From contig WQZJ01000079.1 in NCBI GenBank assembly GCA_009780795.1, forward strand, positions 1 through 5,488: DNA of 5,488 nucleotides, read 5' to 3'. Shown here piece by piece: positions 1 to 5,488 of the stretch (within the stretch, counting starts at the first letter, position 1; the number at the start of each line of letters is the position of its first letter). The position numbers and the translations under genes were made by a program. The notes below the pieces were generated by a model that worked only from the letters and a program-made list of their open reading frames with translations, was not told the origin of the DNA and did no database searches. This stretch comes from Methanomassiliicoccaceae archaeon. GTDB lineage: Archaea > Thermoplasmatota > Thermoplasmata > Methanomassiliicoccales > Methanomethylophilaceae.

Positions 1-3000
1 CCAGATCGTAGGTGTTGCCTATGTCCGCGTAGTCCGTGTCGTCATTGGACGCATATTTTTTTGCAGGTCCTTCTGACAGTTCCTCAGCGTTTTCAGACGT
101 ATGTTCCGACATGCCCTCCTCCTGAGCGGTCGCCTGTCTCTCGGAAGCCTTCATCAGTCTTTCCAGTTCGTACACCATCTCCTGAGTGCTGTCGTCGCGG
201 TTCGTGAGCGTCCGGTAGATGGGTATCGCCTTCTTTTCGTCACCTTCCTTCACGTACAGTCTGGCGCGGCTCAATAACGATGACGCGTCGAACGGATCGG
301 CGGCGAGCGCCGCTTCCAAGCTTCTTCTTGATTCCGCGAGTTCATCATCCTCCAGTTGCATCGTCCCGAGCCGCTCCCATGCTCTGACGGCGTCCCTTTC
401 TCTCGCGCCCGCGGCCGCATAGCTCTTCTTGGCCGCCTCGCGGCTTCCAAGCAACTCATGCACCCTACCTATCCTGTAGTTCGTGTGACCGTCGTCCGAT
501 CCGTTCCTTAATGCGGATGCGTATGACGTAAGCGCATCGTCCAGGTCCCCGCGCTCCTCGTATATCTCTCCGATGCGGACGTGAACGCCGCCGCTCTCCG
601 ATACGTTGTCCAGTGCTTCATTCAGCGCCGCGAGGGCACCGGGGTCATCGTTCATCGACCTCAGTATCTTTGATTTCGTTAAATGGGCCTCCGACATGTC
701 CGGAGACAGTTCTATTGCGCGTGACGCCATACTAAGCGCCTCTCTGTACTCTCCGGAGTCGCACAGTACGTTCGCCAATTCGTTCAAGGTGTCGCAGTTG
801 TCCGGGTCCTCGAGGATCGCCTCATGATACAGCGCGAGCGCATTCGAATCGTCGCCCATCATTGCTCTCAGCTTACCGCGCAGAACGATCACCTCCGCGT
901 CCTTAGGGTCCTTCTTCTGCATCAGCTCATACACATCCGCCGCGTCGTCATGTCTTCCGGAACGTATGAGGGCGTCCGCGAGGTCCAGCCGTATCATGCG
1001 GTTGTCCGGTTCAAGCTTAAGTATGGATCGACAGGCCTCGACCTCAACGTCTGCGTTACCGTTGAGCCGGGCGGAGTTCTTCTTCATCATCAACACTCCC
1101 ACCTCGCCAAGGTCCGCGGACACGTTGCTGAGCAGTTTGAGCGCTTCGTCGTGCTTCCCCATCCTCTGGTACGTTTCCGCCATGTCTGTGAGAGCTTCGA
1201 TGTTCCCTTTGTCTATTCTCAGGATCGTTTTGCATATTTCTATCACGTCATCGTGCATACCGTTGCGCTTGTAGACGTTCTTCTTTATCTCCAGTATCCT
1301 GATGTTCCTGTTGTCCACCTTCAGCGCATGGTCGAGGAAGAACATCGCTTCCTTCATTTTTCCGGAATATGCGAGTATGCTCGACTTGCGGACAAGGGCG
1401 AACACATTATCCGGTGCATCCGATATCACACGGTTCAGCGAGAGCACAGCACCCTTGAGGTCACCGCGCTTCTCCTGCACCATCGCCTTAGAAAGCCAGA
1501 ACTCCGGGTTGTCGAGATCGATTATCACCGCTCTGTCGTACGACGATTCGGCCTCTTTGTACTTACCCGCCATCTCCTCCGCGAGACCCTTGGAGTGCCA
1601 TATCCTCGCATCGTGCGGTCTCGACTCCAATGCCTTCGTATATGAGAGCGCAGCGTCCGCGTGGTACGACGACAGGTATTCTGCGTTCCCTTTCAGGCAC
1701 CATGGGTCGGCACCGTCCTCGTCGTCTATGAACTCCTTTGCGACGATCGCCGCGTCGTCCGCCCTGCCGCTCTCGATGAGCGCGGACAGAATGGAGACCA
1801 TGAGCTTCTCGTCCTTCCTGAGGCGCAGTGCGTTCCGGTACTCGTCCACAGCCTCCTGTCTCTTTCCGAGCATGTCGAGTGCGTATGCCATATCCCTGGT
1901 CGCTTCGGCGTCGGTCGGGTCGAGGATAAGTATGCGCCGGTATATCTCCAACGCTTTCTCGTACTCTTTCAGGCGTATGCGGGTCATTCCCATGACCGAC
2001 AGGGACGCAAGGTGATCAGCGTCGCATTTGAGCGCATATTCACCTTCTTTCACCGCGTTCTTCAGCCTCTCATGCCTCAGGTGTATCTCAGCTCGTATGC
2101 AGTATCCGTCCGGTGCTTTCGGCGATATCTTCACTATCGTGTCCGCCGTCTTCATGGCGGATGTGTCACGACCCAGCATGACATCGTTCCTGGCGCTTGC
2201 CAAACGTATGTCAAGGTCGTCCGGGAACATAGGCACGAGAAGGCGCAGTATGCCCGCGGCGCGGTCATTCATGCCGATCTCTGACATAAGCTCGCACGCC
2301 AGCAGGTGCCCTTTCATATCTCCGTGCTCCGAAGCGAGGAACGCGTCAGAGTATGCGGAGAAGTCCTTTACCGTGTTCTTCGATGCGAGTGCCCTCAGCA
2401 TACACTCCATGAAGTTCCTGTTGTTCCAATTCTCCTTGTCAAGCGTTTCCAGCAGGGCGATGGCGGCGCTTCGCTTACCCATCGCGGTAAGCATACCGGC
2501 CTTCTCGACGACGATGCTGTCGATGTTAGGATATTGGGATAATATCTTATCGTAAAATTTGACGGACCTCTCATACTCGTTCACATCCCCCGTCATCCTT
2601 GCCGCCGCCAATAGGAAATCGAGATGTTCAGACAGATAACCGCTCGATGCCTCCAGCCTCTTTCTTGCAGCCCCTCTGTCACCGTTGTACCATCCGTCGT
2701 ATATCTCCTGCAGCTCCAGAAGGTCCTTGTCGCCCGTATGCACTTCCTTGGGGCTTTCGCCGTACATGATCAGCTGTATGTTCCTGAGGACGTCCCATCC
2801 CTTTCCGGGGTCCAGGGATATGAGTATATCGTACGTCCGTATGAACGACTGATCTATGGCGTTGCTCCGTATGAGATGTCTGACGGCGACCTCCTTGTTC
2901 CCGGAGCGGGACGCGAGGACGCCTTCCAAATACTCCCTGAACGCAGTGTCCGGGACATTGGCCATCTTCTTCATCAGGGAGCGGGAGACATCGAGACCGC

Positions 3001-3325
3001 CGTCCTTTATCACTATGTCCGCAGCTTCCATCACCGGATACATATCACCGGGCCTGCACATATCAAGTATCTTTATGGAGATCGGCTCAAGATTACCGAT
3101 CTCCTCGTGCGCGGCCTTCCTCAACATCTTCACGAGGACGGCAGAATGCATATGCCTGGATGTCGAGAGTGCATCGTCGATCACCGCAAGAACAGATAAC
3201 TTATCGTGCTGCTTTTTCTTTTTCTTCCCTTCCCGGCCGACATCATCGATCTTATTCCATATCCTGATGTCATCCTGGTCCGTGAGGACCGGTTCGGAAC
3301 GCCGCATGTCCCGCTCAACGGCATG
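1..3325 (-). CDS. Large TPR-repeat protein, C-terminus cut by window edge
   Basis: An uninterrupted minus-strand frame gives 1108 residues and leaves the window without a stop. ATG at 3325 is the first start codon after an in-frame TAA at 3343-3341. A TTG two codons later (3319) is an alternative start. Residues 1-60 are polar, with a lysine run at about 34-38. Residues 60-430 are helical, with only degenerate repeats. From about 438 to 1045 the chain is an almost continuous series of about 34-residue TPR units. These show the usual small and aromatic positions, for example at 450-466 (RLKEYEKALEIYRRILI), 588-603 and 858-874, often ending in a D-P/N turn. Residues 1060-1100 form an acidic, low-complexity linker, so another domain may follow. 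No signal peptide or membrane segment is seen, which suggests a cytoplasmic location. TPR arrays bind other proteins, so a scaffold or co-chaperone-like role is plausible, but no enzyme domain is visible and the specific function is unknown. It diverges from the zinc-ribbon gene. Confidence 0.93.
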
Positions 3326-3331
3326 TCGGGA

Positions 3332-3347
3332 TTAATAATTTATTGAC
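3332..3347 (-). promoter_or_regulatory. AT-rich TATA-like element upstream of the TPR gene
   Basis: On the minus strand this reads TCAATAAATTATTAAT, standing out from GC-rich flanks. It is the only TATA-like sequence close to the TPR gene. It sits only about 14 nt (centre to A) from ATG 3325, closer than the 25-30 nt usual between an archaeal TATA box and the transcription start. Either the box is used and translation begins a few codons further in (for example TTG 3319), or the real promoter lies elsewhere. No Shine-Dalgarno sequence precedes ATG 3325. Confidence 0.4.
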
Positions 3348-3424
3348 GCCTGACCGACAGGACCGGACTGTCCCGCCTCCGCCCTGCGGCACATGAATGA
3401 AGAGGGAAACCATCGTCCGCCCGC

Positions 3425-3459
3425 ATATACGGGACAGCAAAAAGGAAAAGTAAGTTATT
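3425..3459 (+). promoter_or_regulatory. Possible promoter region of the zinc-ribbon gene
   Basis: A short ATATA at 3425-3429 is followed by the purine-rich stretch AAAAAGGAAAAG (3439-3450) and then TAAGTTATT (3451-3459), ahead of ATG 3473. The purine stretch could be a BRE-like element next to a weak TATA box about 20 nt upstream of the ATG, which would give a leaderless transcript. Alternatively, ATATA could be the box with a short leader. The GGA in the purine run is about 22 nt from the ATG, too far for a normal Shine-Dalgarno sequence. Weak evidence. Confidence 0.25.
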
Positions 3460-3472
3460 CACTTTACGTCAC

Positions 3473-3763
3473 ATGGATGATGCCATGATGGGTGCCGGTC
3501 TGTTGCTGTTCCCGCAGATGTACAAGCAGTTGGTACAGGACAGGGACGACGGCGAGGAGCAGAAGATAATGGCGGTCTGCCCGCACTGCGGGTCACTGAA
3601 CGAACATCCGTATAAGTTCTGCAGAGAATGCGGGAAGCGCCCGGAGATCCCGAGGGATGGGAACGAACCCGGGATGTTCAAGATATGCCCGTATTGCGGC
3701 CTCGCCCTTGATCTGCCAAAACAGCCGAGGTTCTGTCCATTCTGTGCGGAACGACTCCAATGA
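3473..3763 (+). CDS. Small double zinc-ribbon protein
   Basis: A 96-residue protein with four CxxC knuckles that pair into two zinc ribbons. The first uses C36-C39 (CPHCG) with C50-C53 (CRECG), and the second uses C72-C75 (CPYCG) with C88-C91 (CPFC). Spacing within each pair is 10-12 residues, as in DZR / zinc-ribbon domains, and each ribbon should hold one zinc ion. The N-terminus (residues 4-21) is mildly hydrophobic, with GLLLF at 9-13, but too short and interrupted for a clear membrane span. Residues 22-31 are charged. Such proteins in archaea usually mediate protein or nucleic-acid contacts, and no substrate can be named. The first ATG (3473) is taken; in-frame ATGs at 3485 and 3488 are alternatives. 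The gene stands alone, divergent from the TPR gene and followed after about 50 nt by a tRNA gene with its own promoter. Confidence 0.85.
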   Translation: MDDAMMGAGLLLFPQMYKQLVQDRDDGEEQKIMAVCPHCGSLNEHPYKFCRECGKRPEIPRDGNEPGMFKICPYCGLALDLPKQPRFCPFCAERLQ

Positions 3764-3777
3764 GTCCGCCTCGTGCA

Positions 3778-3790
3778 TTATAATTATATA
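3778..3790 (+). promoter_or_regulatory. TATA box (box A) of the tRNA-Gly gene
   Basis: TTATAATTATATA lies just after the zinc-ribbon stop codon. Its centre is about 29-32 nt upstream of the first tRNA base, the spacing expected of an archaeal box A. It means the tRNA is transcribed independently of the gene upstream. Confidence 0.75.
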
Positions 3791-3815
3791 CGAGTTGAAG
3801 GTTACGAATCCTCGC

Positions 3816-3892
3816 GCAGGTGTGATCTAGTCTGGCTAGGATTGCAGCCTTCCAAGCTGCTTGCTCGGGTTCGAATCCCGGCGCCTGCACCA
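3816..3892 (+). tRNA. tRNA-Gly (anticodon UCC), CCA encoded
   Basis: The sequence folds as a complete cloverleaf of 77 nt including CCA. Acceptor stem GCAGGTG (3816-3822) pairs with CGCCTGC (3882-3888), with one G-U. The D arm has a four-pair stem and GG in the loop. Anticodon stem GCAGC (3844-3848) pairs with GCTGC (3856-3860) around loop CTTCCAA, placing anticodon TCC at 3851-3853. The variable loop is 4 nt (TTGC). The T stem TCGGG pairs with CCCGG around TTCGAAT. The discriminator base is A3889 and CCA is encoded at 3890-3892. Anticodon UCC reads GGA and GGG glycine codons. No intron is present. Confidence 0.96.
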
Positions 3893-3905
3893 TTTTTTCT
3901 TCTTT
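3893..3905 (+). terminator. T-rich transcription end of the tRNA gene
   Basis: TTTTTTCTTCTTT follows directly after the CCA end. Archaeal RNA polymerase terminates at oligo-T runs on the non-template strand, so this is a good candidate terminator for the tRNA transcript. There is no hairpin other than the tRNA itself. Confidence 0.65.
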
Positions 3906-4133
3906 GTGTTGAATCATCCATTCATGATCATCCGTCTCTCGTCCGTTCCGTTCCCGTATATTCGGATGTGCACTACACGTTTCAAAATCATCCCGAACGA
4001 AGCGATGACGCGAAAATTTCATGATGAGGCAGTGTTCGCGGCGATATCAGAGGGCGATGCCGTCCACACCGAACGTTCGTGACGACGTTCTCATATTCAC
4101 TATACTTTCATTTTAATCTAATTTCTCTATGTC
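3906..4133. other. Intergenic stretch without a confident gene
   Basis: No gene can be supported here. A plus-strand frame from ATG 3924 to TGA 4082 would give a 52-residue polar peptide, but it has no TATA box at the right distance and no recognisable motif. The base composition is mixed up to about 4082. Beyond that the DNA becomes AT-rich, with TATACTTTCATTTTAATCTA at 4111-4130 or nearby. The one structured element is the inverted repeat at 4071-4090, listed separately. Confidence 0.5.
4071..4090. repeat. Inverted repeat GAACGT / ACGTTC with 8-nt spacer
   Basis: GAACGT (4071-4076) and ACGTTC (4085-4090) are perfect reverse complements separated by 8 nt. The left arm also overlaps a perfect 10-bp palindrome, CGAACGTTCG (4070-4079). 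AT/T-rich DNA follows to the right, so a hairpin terminator is possible, as is a protein-binding site. The arms are short and may be chance. Confidence 0.35.
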
Positions 4134-4292
4134 TTAGTCCTCACGTAATATATGGAAATGTATCTCAGCCAGATGCCATTTTTTCATCTGTATTGAAGCA
4201 TCATAGAGATGATCGTTAGCACGAATCAACGATTCTTCCGGTTCGGCGTCCAATAGTCGTGTTTTTTCAACAGAACCATAGTTGCCACGCAT
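4134..4292 (-). CDS. Possible small hypothetical protein or gene remnant
   Basis: From ATG 4292 this frame gives 52 residues ending at TAA (4136-4134). In-frame starts at ATG 4355 and TTG 4385 would extend it to 73 or 83 residues. It is charged, with helix-compatible stretches such as LLDAEPEESLIRAND and a histidine-rich end (HLAEIHFHILRED). I recognise no family. In its favour, TATAAAAG lies about 35 nt upstream of ATG 4292. Against it, the length is short and codon choice (CGT, GCT, GAA, AAA) differs from the GC-rich neighbours, which favour GCG, AGG and ATA. It sits in an AT-rich patch, divergent from the HxlR gene. It could be a genuine small protein, the tail of a decayed acquired gene, or a chance frame. 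Confidence 0.25.
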   Translation of the reverse strand: MRGNYGSVEKTRLLDAEPEESLIRANDHLYDASIQMKKWHLAEIHFHILRED

Positions 4293-4323
4293 ATTTTGGG
4301 CGGTTTGCCGGCGGACAGACAAA

Positions 4324-4331
4324 CTTTTATA
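4324..4331 (-). promoter_or_regulatory. TATA-like box on the minus strand
   Basis: The minus strand reads TATAAAAG here, close to an archaeal TATA consensus. A start site 25 nt downstream would fall near 4300, giving a leader of roughly 8-10 nt before ATG 4292. Its value depends on whether that small ORF is real. Confidence 0.35.
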
Positions 4332-4365
4332 GGATGTCTGTAAACATCTCTCCATAAAGCGGCAT

Positions 4366-4407
4366 TTTTGGTTAAATTTAGTCAAATAACATATAAATTT
4401 TGGCTAA
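4366..4407 (+). repeat. Two imperfect direct copies of TTTTGGYTAA upstream of hxlR-type gene
   Basis: TTTTGGTTAA (4366-4375) and TTTTGGCTAA (4398-4407) match at 9 of 10 positions and start 32 bp apart, about three helical turns, so both would face the same side of the DNA. They lie upstream of the TATA box of the HxlR-type gene, a position suited to a regulator or activator site. In AT-rich DNA such a match can occur by chance. Confidence 0.35.
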
Positions 4408-4425
4408 GACTTACTTTTACTACCA

Positions 4426-4437
4426 TATATTTTATAT
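4426..4437 (+). promoter_or_regulatory. TATA box of the HxlR-type regulator gene
   Basis: TATATTTTATAT is centred about 31 nt upstream of ATG 4462. With the usual 25-30 nt between TATA box and transcription start, the mRNA would begin at or within a few bases of the ATG, so it is leaderless or nearly so. This agrees with the absence of a Shine-Dalgarno sequence in TTACTAGATACC before the start. Confidence 0.65.
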
Positions 4438-4461
4438 CTATCGAATTTCTTACTAGATACC

Positions 4462-4821
4462 ATGAATCACGATTGCACAGTTTACAGGACAATGGACTAC
4501 TTGGCAAAAAGGTGGACATTCCTCATCCTGCTGGAGCTTTACAAAGGTCAAAGTCAGATGAGGAGGTTCTCAGAACTCAAAAACACTCTTATGGAGGTGA
4601 CCCCGAAGATACTCTCTCAGCGGCTTAAGGAGCTGGAGGCGGAGGGTCTCATCCAAAGGATCGTAGATGCATCCACCATCCCGCTGAAGAGCGAGTACAA
4701 ACTGACCGAGGGCGGCGTCGAGTTGATCATGGCGATAAAGACGGTCAAAGAGTGGGCGCTCAAATGGCAGATCGAGAACGATGAATGCGGTGCGCACGAC
4801 TGCAGTTCATGCCCTTACTGA
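4462..4821 (+). CDS. HxlR-family winged-helix transcriptional regulator
   Basis: A 119-residue protein that matches the HxlR family in length and layout. It has the N-terminal cysteine (C5), then Y-R-T-M-D-Y-L and KRWTFLILLELYKG (17-29), the RRFSELK segment (34-40), the recognition-helix region TPKILSQRLKELEAEGLIQR (47-66) and the wing ending in SEYKLTEGG (77-85). The last helix runs to about 104. HxlR proteins are DNA-binding dimers, and several use the N-terminal cysteine to sense oxidants or reactive carbonyls. The unusual part is the tail ECGAHDCSSCPY, with C109, C114 and C117, which could bind a metal or Fe-S cluster or form disulfides. That last point is inference. The gene has its own TATA box and lies 74 nt upstream of a 4Fe-4S protein gene that it may regulate, besides possibly controlling itself. 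Confidence 0.92.
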   Translation: MNHDCTVYRTMDYLAKRWTFLILLELYKGQSQMRRFSELKNTLMEVTPKILSQRLKELEAEGLIQRIVDASTIPLKSEYKLTEGGVELIMAIKTVKEWALKWQIENDECGAHDCSSCPY

Positions 4822-4859
4822 GGGCATCTCAAACCTTTTCCCTTTCCAGGTCGTTTTTG
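4809..4859 (+). terminator. Hairpin over the regulator stop codon plus T-rich tract
   Basis: ATGCCCT (4809-4815) and AGGGCAT (4821-4827) are perfect 7-bp reverse complements with a 5-nt loop (TACTG) that includes part of the TGA stop (4819-4821). Pyrimidine- and T-rich DNA follows: CCTTTTCCCTTTCC, then GTTTTTG at 4854-4860 or nearby. A hairpin with T tracts fits transcript termination or 3'-end stabilisation between the regulator and the next gene. Confidence 0.45.
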
Positions 4860-4867
4860 AAAAAATG

Positions 4868-4873
4868 TTATAA
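4868..4873 (+). promoter_or_regulatory. TATA box of the QueG-like gene
   Basis: TTATAA lies within AAAAAATGTTATAAGG, its centre about 26 nt upstream of ATG 4896. This spacing predicts transcription starting at the ATG, a leaderless mRNA, and shows the gene can be expressed separately from the upstream regulator. No Shine-Dalgarno sequence precedes the ATG. Confidence 0.65.
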
Positions 4874-4875
4874 GG

Positions 4876-4898
4876 CATGAGACCGTGAATGTCTCATG
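4876..4898 (+). promoter_or_regulatory. Perfect 8-bp inverted repeat, candidate operator
   Basis: CATGAGAC (4876-4883) and GTCTCATG (4891-4898) are exact reverse complements separated by 7 nt (CGTGAAT). The element begins just after the TATA box and ends with the start codon itself, covering the predicted transcription start. A dimeric repressor bound here would block initiation, and the neighbouring HxlR-type protein is the obvious candidate. As RNA it would begin only at about the right arm, so a DNA operator is more likely than an mRNA hairpin. Confidence 0.5.
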
Positions 4899-5488
4899 GA
4901 CCCGGATGAGCTGTTCGGTCGCATAAGGTTGTTGGCGAGATCGTTGGGAATAATCGATATCGGCGCTACGGACGTGAGGTCATGGGAGAGCGACCCGCTC
5001 GTTAGCGGTACGATCAGAAAATGCTCATATCCGTCCGCGCTCATGTCAGGTTCGCGGTCCGTTATATCGATGGGCATACCGACGCAGAGGGCAATACTCG
5101 CCACCGCTCCGTCATTGTATTATTTTGAGCACTACAGAACGCTGAACCTCATGCTCGACCATGCGGCCCAAAGGATCGTCATGGAGCTTAACATTCTCGG
5201 CCATGAGGCCGTGTTCGTCCCCCGGGACGGATATACAGGCATCGACGGGTTGAGGAAAGATCCGTCATCGTTCTTCTCGCACAGGCACTCCGCATATCTC
5301 GCCGGCATGGGGACGTTCGGGCCGAGCGGTATGCTCATCACGGAGGGAAACGGTCCGAGGGTCAGATTCACGTCCGTGATAACAGATGCGGAGCTTCCTT
5401 ACGGCAAACCGCTTGAGAAGCAGTTATGCATCGGATGCATGAGATGCAGGGACGAGTGTCCCGAGAAAGCGGTCGCCTCCGACACGTA
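4896..5488 (+). CDS. QueG-like (COG1600-type) 4Fe-4S protein, C-terminus cut by window edge
   Basis: The frame from ATG 4896 gives 197 residues and runs off the right edge. It resembles the epoxyqueuosine-reductase-like family. Residues 1-110 match the N-terminal domain, with a hydrophobic SVISMGIP strand near 55-62. Residues 129-150 contain the family segment HRHSAYLAGMGTFGPSG (129-145), and residues 154-168 contain PRVRFTSVITDAELP. The first ferredoxin motif is C178-x2-C181-x2-C184-x3-C188-P, expected to hold a 4Fe-4S cluster; a second set should lie beyond the window. Authentic QueG uses cobalamin and two clusters to reduce epoxyqueuosine in tRNA, with a catalytic aspartate in a VD(T/S)-x-P stretch just before the AGLGW-type segment. 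That stretch here reads FFSHRHSAY, without the Asp. Queuosine is also not the usual archaeal modification, so a different reductase or electron-transfer role is likely. A TATA box and an inverted repeat lie directly upstream. Confidence 0.8.
   Translation, partial: MDPDELFGRIRLLARSLGIIDIGATDVRSWESDPLVSGTIRKCSYPSALMSGSRSVISMGIPTQRAILATAPSLYYFEHYRTLNLMLDHAAQRIVMELNILGHEAVFVPRDGYTGIDGLRKDPSSFFSHRHSAYLAGMGTFGPSGMLITEGNGPRVRFTSVITDAELPYGKPLEKQLCIGCMRCRDECPEKAVASDT

Noticed and set aside
3306..3308. ATG at 3308 as start of the TPR gene
   Set aside because: It is in a different frame and meets a TGA after about a dozen codons. The frame of the TPR protein passes through ATG 3325.
219..3335. Many plus-strand open frames of 70-270 codons across the left part, the longest at 824-1645 and 1302-2015
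   Set aside because: All lie antisense to the continuous TPR gene. Their translations are rich in Ser, Arg or His with no domain pattern, as expected from reading a GC-rich gene backwards.
3816..3892. tRNA-Gly gene as an occupied integration site
   Set aside because: No second copy of the tRNA 3' end (an attachment-site duplicate) and no integrase are present in the window.
3678..4022. Minus-strand frame of 114 codons covering the tRNA region
   Set aside because: It runs antisense through the complete tRNA-Gly gene and the end of the zinc-ribbon gene. The APGFEPEQAAWKAA-type peptide is the usual artefact of translating a tRNA backwards.
3773..4082. Plus-strand frames across and after the tRNA, including a 52-codon frame from ATG 3924
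   Set aside because: The longer ones depend on translating the tRNA. The part beyond the tRNA has no properly placed promoter, no ribosome-binding site and no recognisable motif. A tiny real gene cannot be fully excluded.
4570..5371. Minus-strand frames opposite the regulator and the QueG-like gene
   Set aside because: They are antisense to two well-supported genes with clear family motifs, and have no coherent protein features of their own.
1..5488. CRISPR array, insertion sequence, toxin-antitoxin or defence island
   Set aside because: No regularly spaced repeats, transposase or integrase motifs, terminal inverted repeats, nuclease or NTPase motifs were seen. The periodicity on the left is protein-level TPR repetition, not DNA repeats.

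Overview
This window looks archaeal and probably comes from a methanogen-related Thermoplasmata lineage such as Methanomassiliicoccales. That placement is an inference. The supporting signs are AT-rich TATA-type boxes placed so that several transcripts would be leaderless, a tRNA gene with its CCA end encoded, heavy use of ATA (Ile) and AGG (Arg) codons in moderately GC-rich genes, and archaeal-style small zinc-ribbon and HxlR proteins. No gene here proves the lineage.

Layout. Positions 1-3325 are one long minus-strand gene for a tetratricopeptide-repeat (TPR) protein. At least 1108 residues are present, and its 3' end lies beyond the left edge. Across a short divergent intergenic region, the plus strand carries a 96-residue protein with two zinc ribbons (3473-3763). 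A tRNA-Gly(UCC) gene follows (3816-3892), with its own TATA box and a T-rich end. Positions 3893-4461 hold no confident gene. The right part of this stretch (about 4083-4461) is visibly AT-rich and contains one weak minus-strand small ORF, several TATA-like elements and a direct repeat upstream of the next gene.

The right end is a redox-flavoured pair on the plus strand. An HxlR-family winged-helix regulator (4462-4821) has an N-terminal cysteine plus a C-terminal cysteine cluster. It is followed by the 5' part of a QueG-like (COG1600-type) 4Fe-4S protein (4896 to beyond the right edge). The second gene has its own TATA box and a perfect 8-bp inverted repeat between that box and the start codon, so it is probably transcribed and regulated separately.

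How the parts may work together: the regulator, the iron-sulfur protein and the operator-like palindrome are consistent with local redox or metal-responsive control, but this is inference. The TPR and zinc-ribbon proteins look like protein-interaction or scaffold components with no specific pathway visible. I found no CRISPR array, transposase, integrase or clear new defence system. The most unusual items are the cysteine-rich HxlR protein, the palindrome, and the QueG-like protein that lacks the usual motif with the catalytic aspartate.
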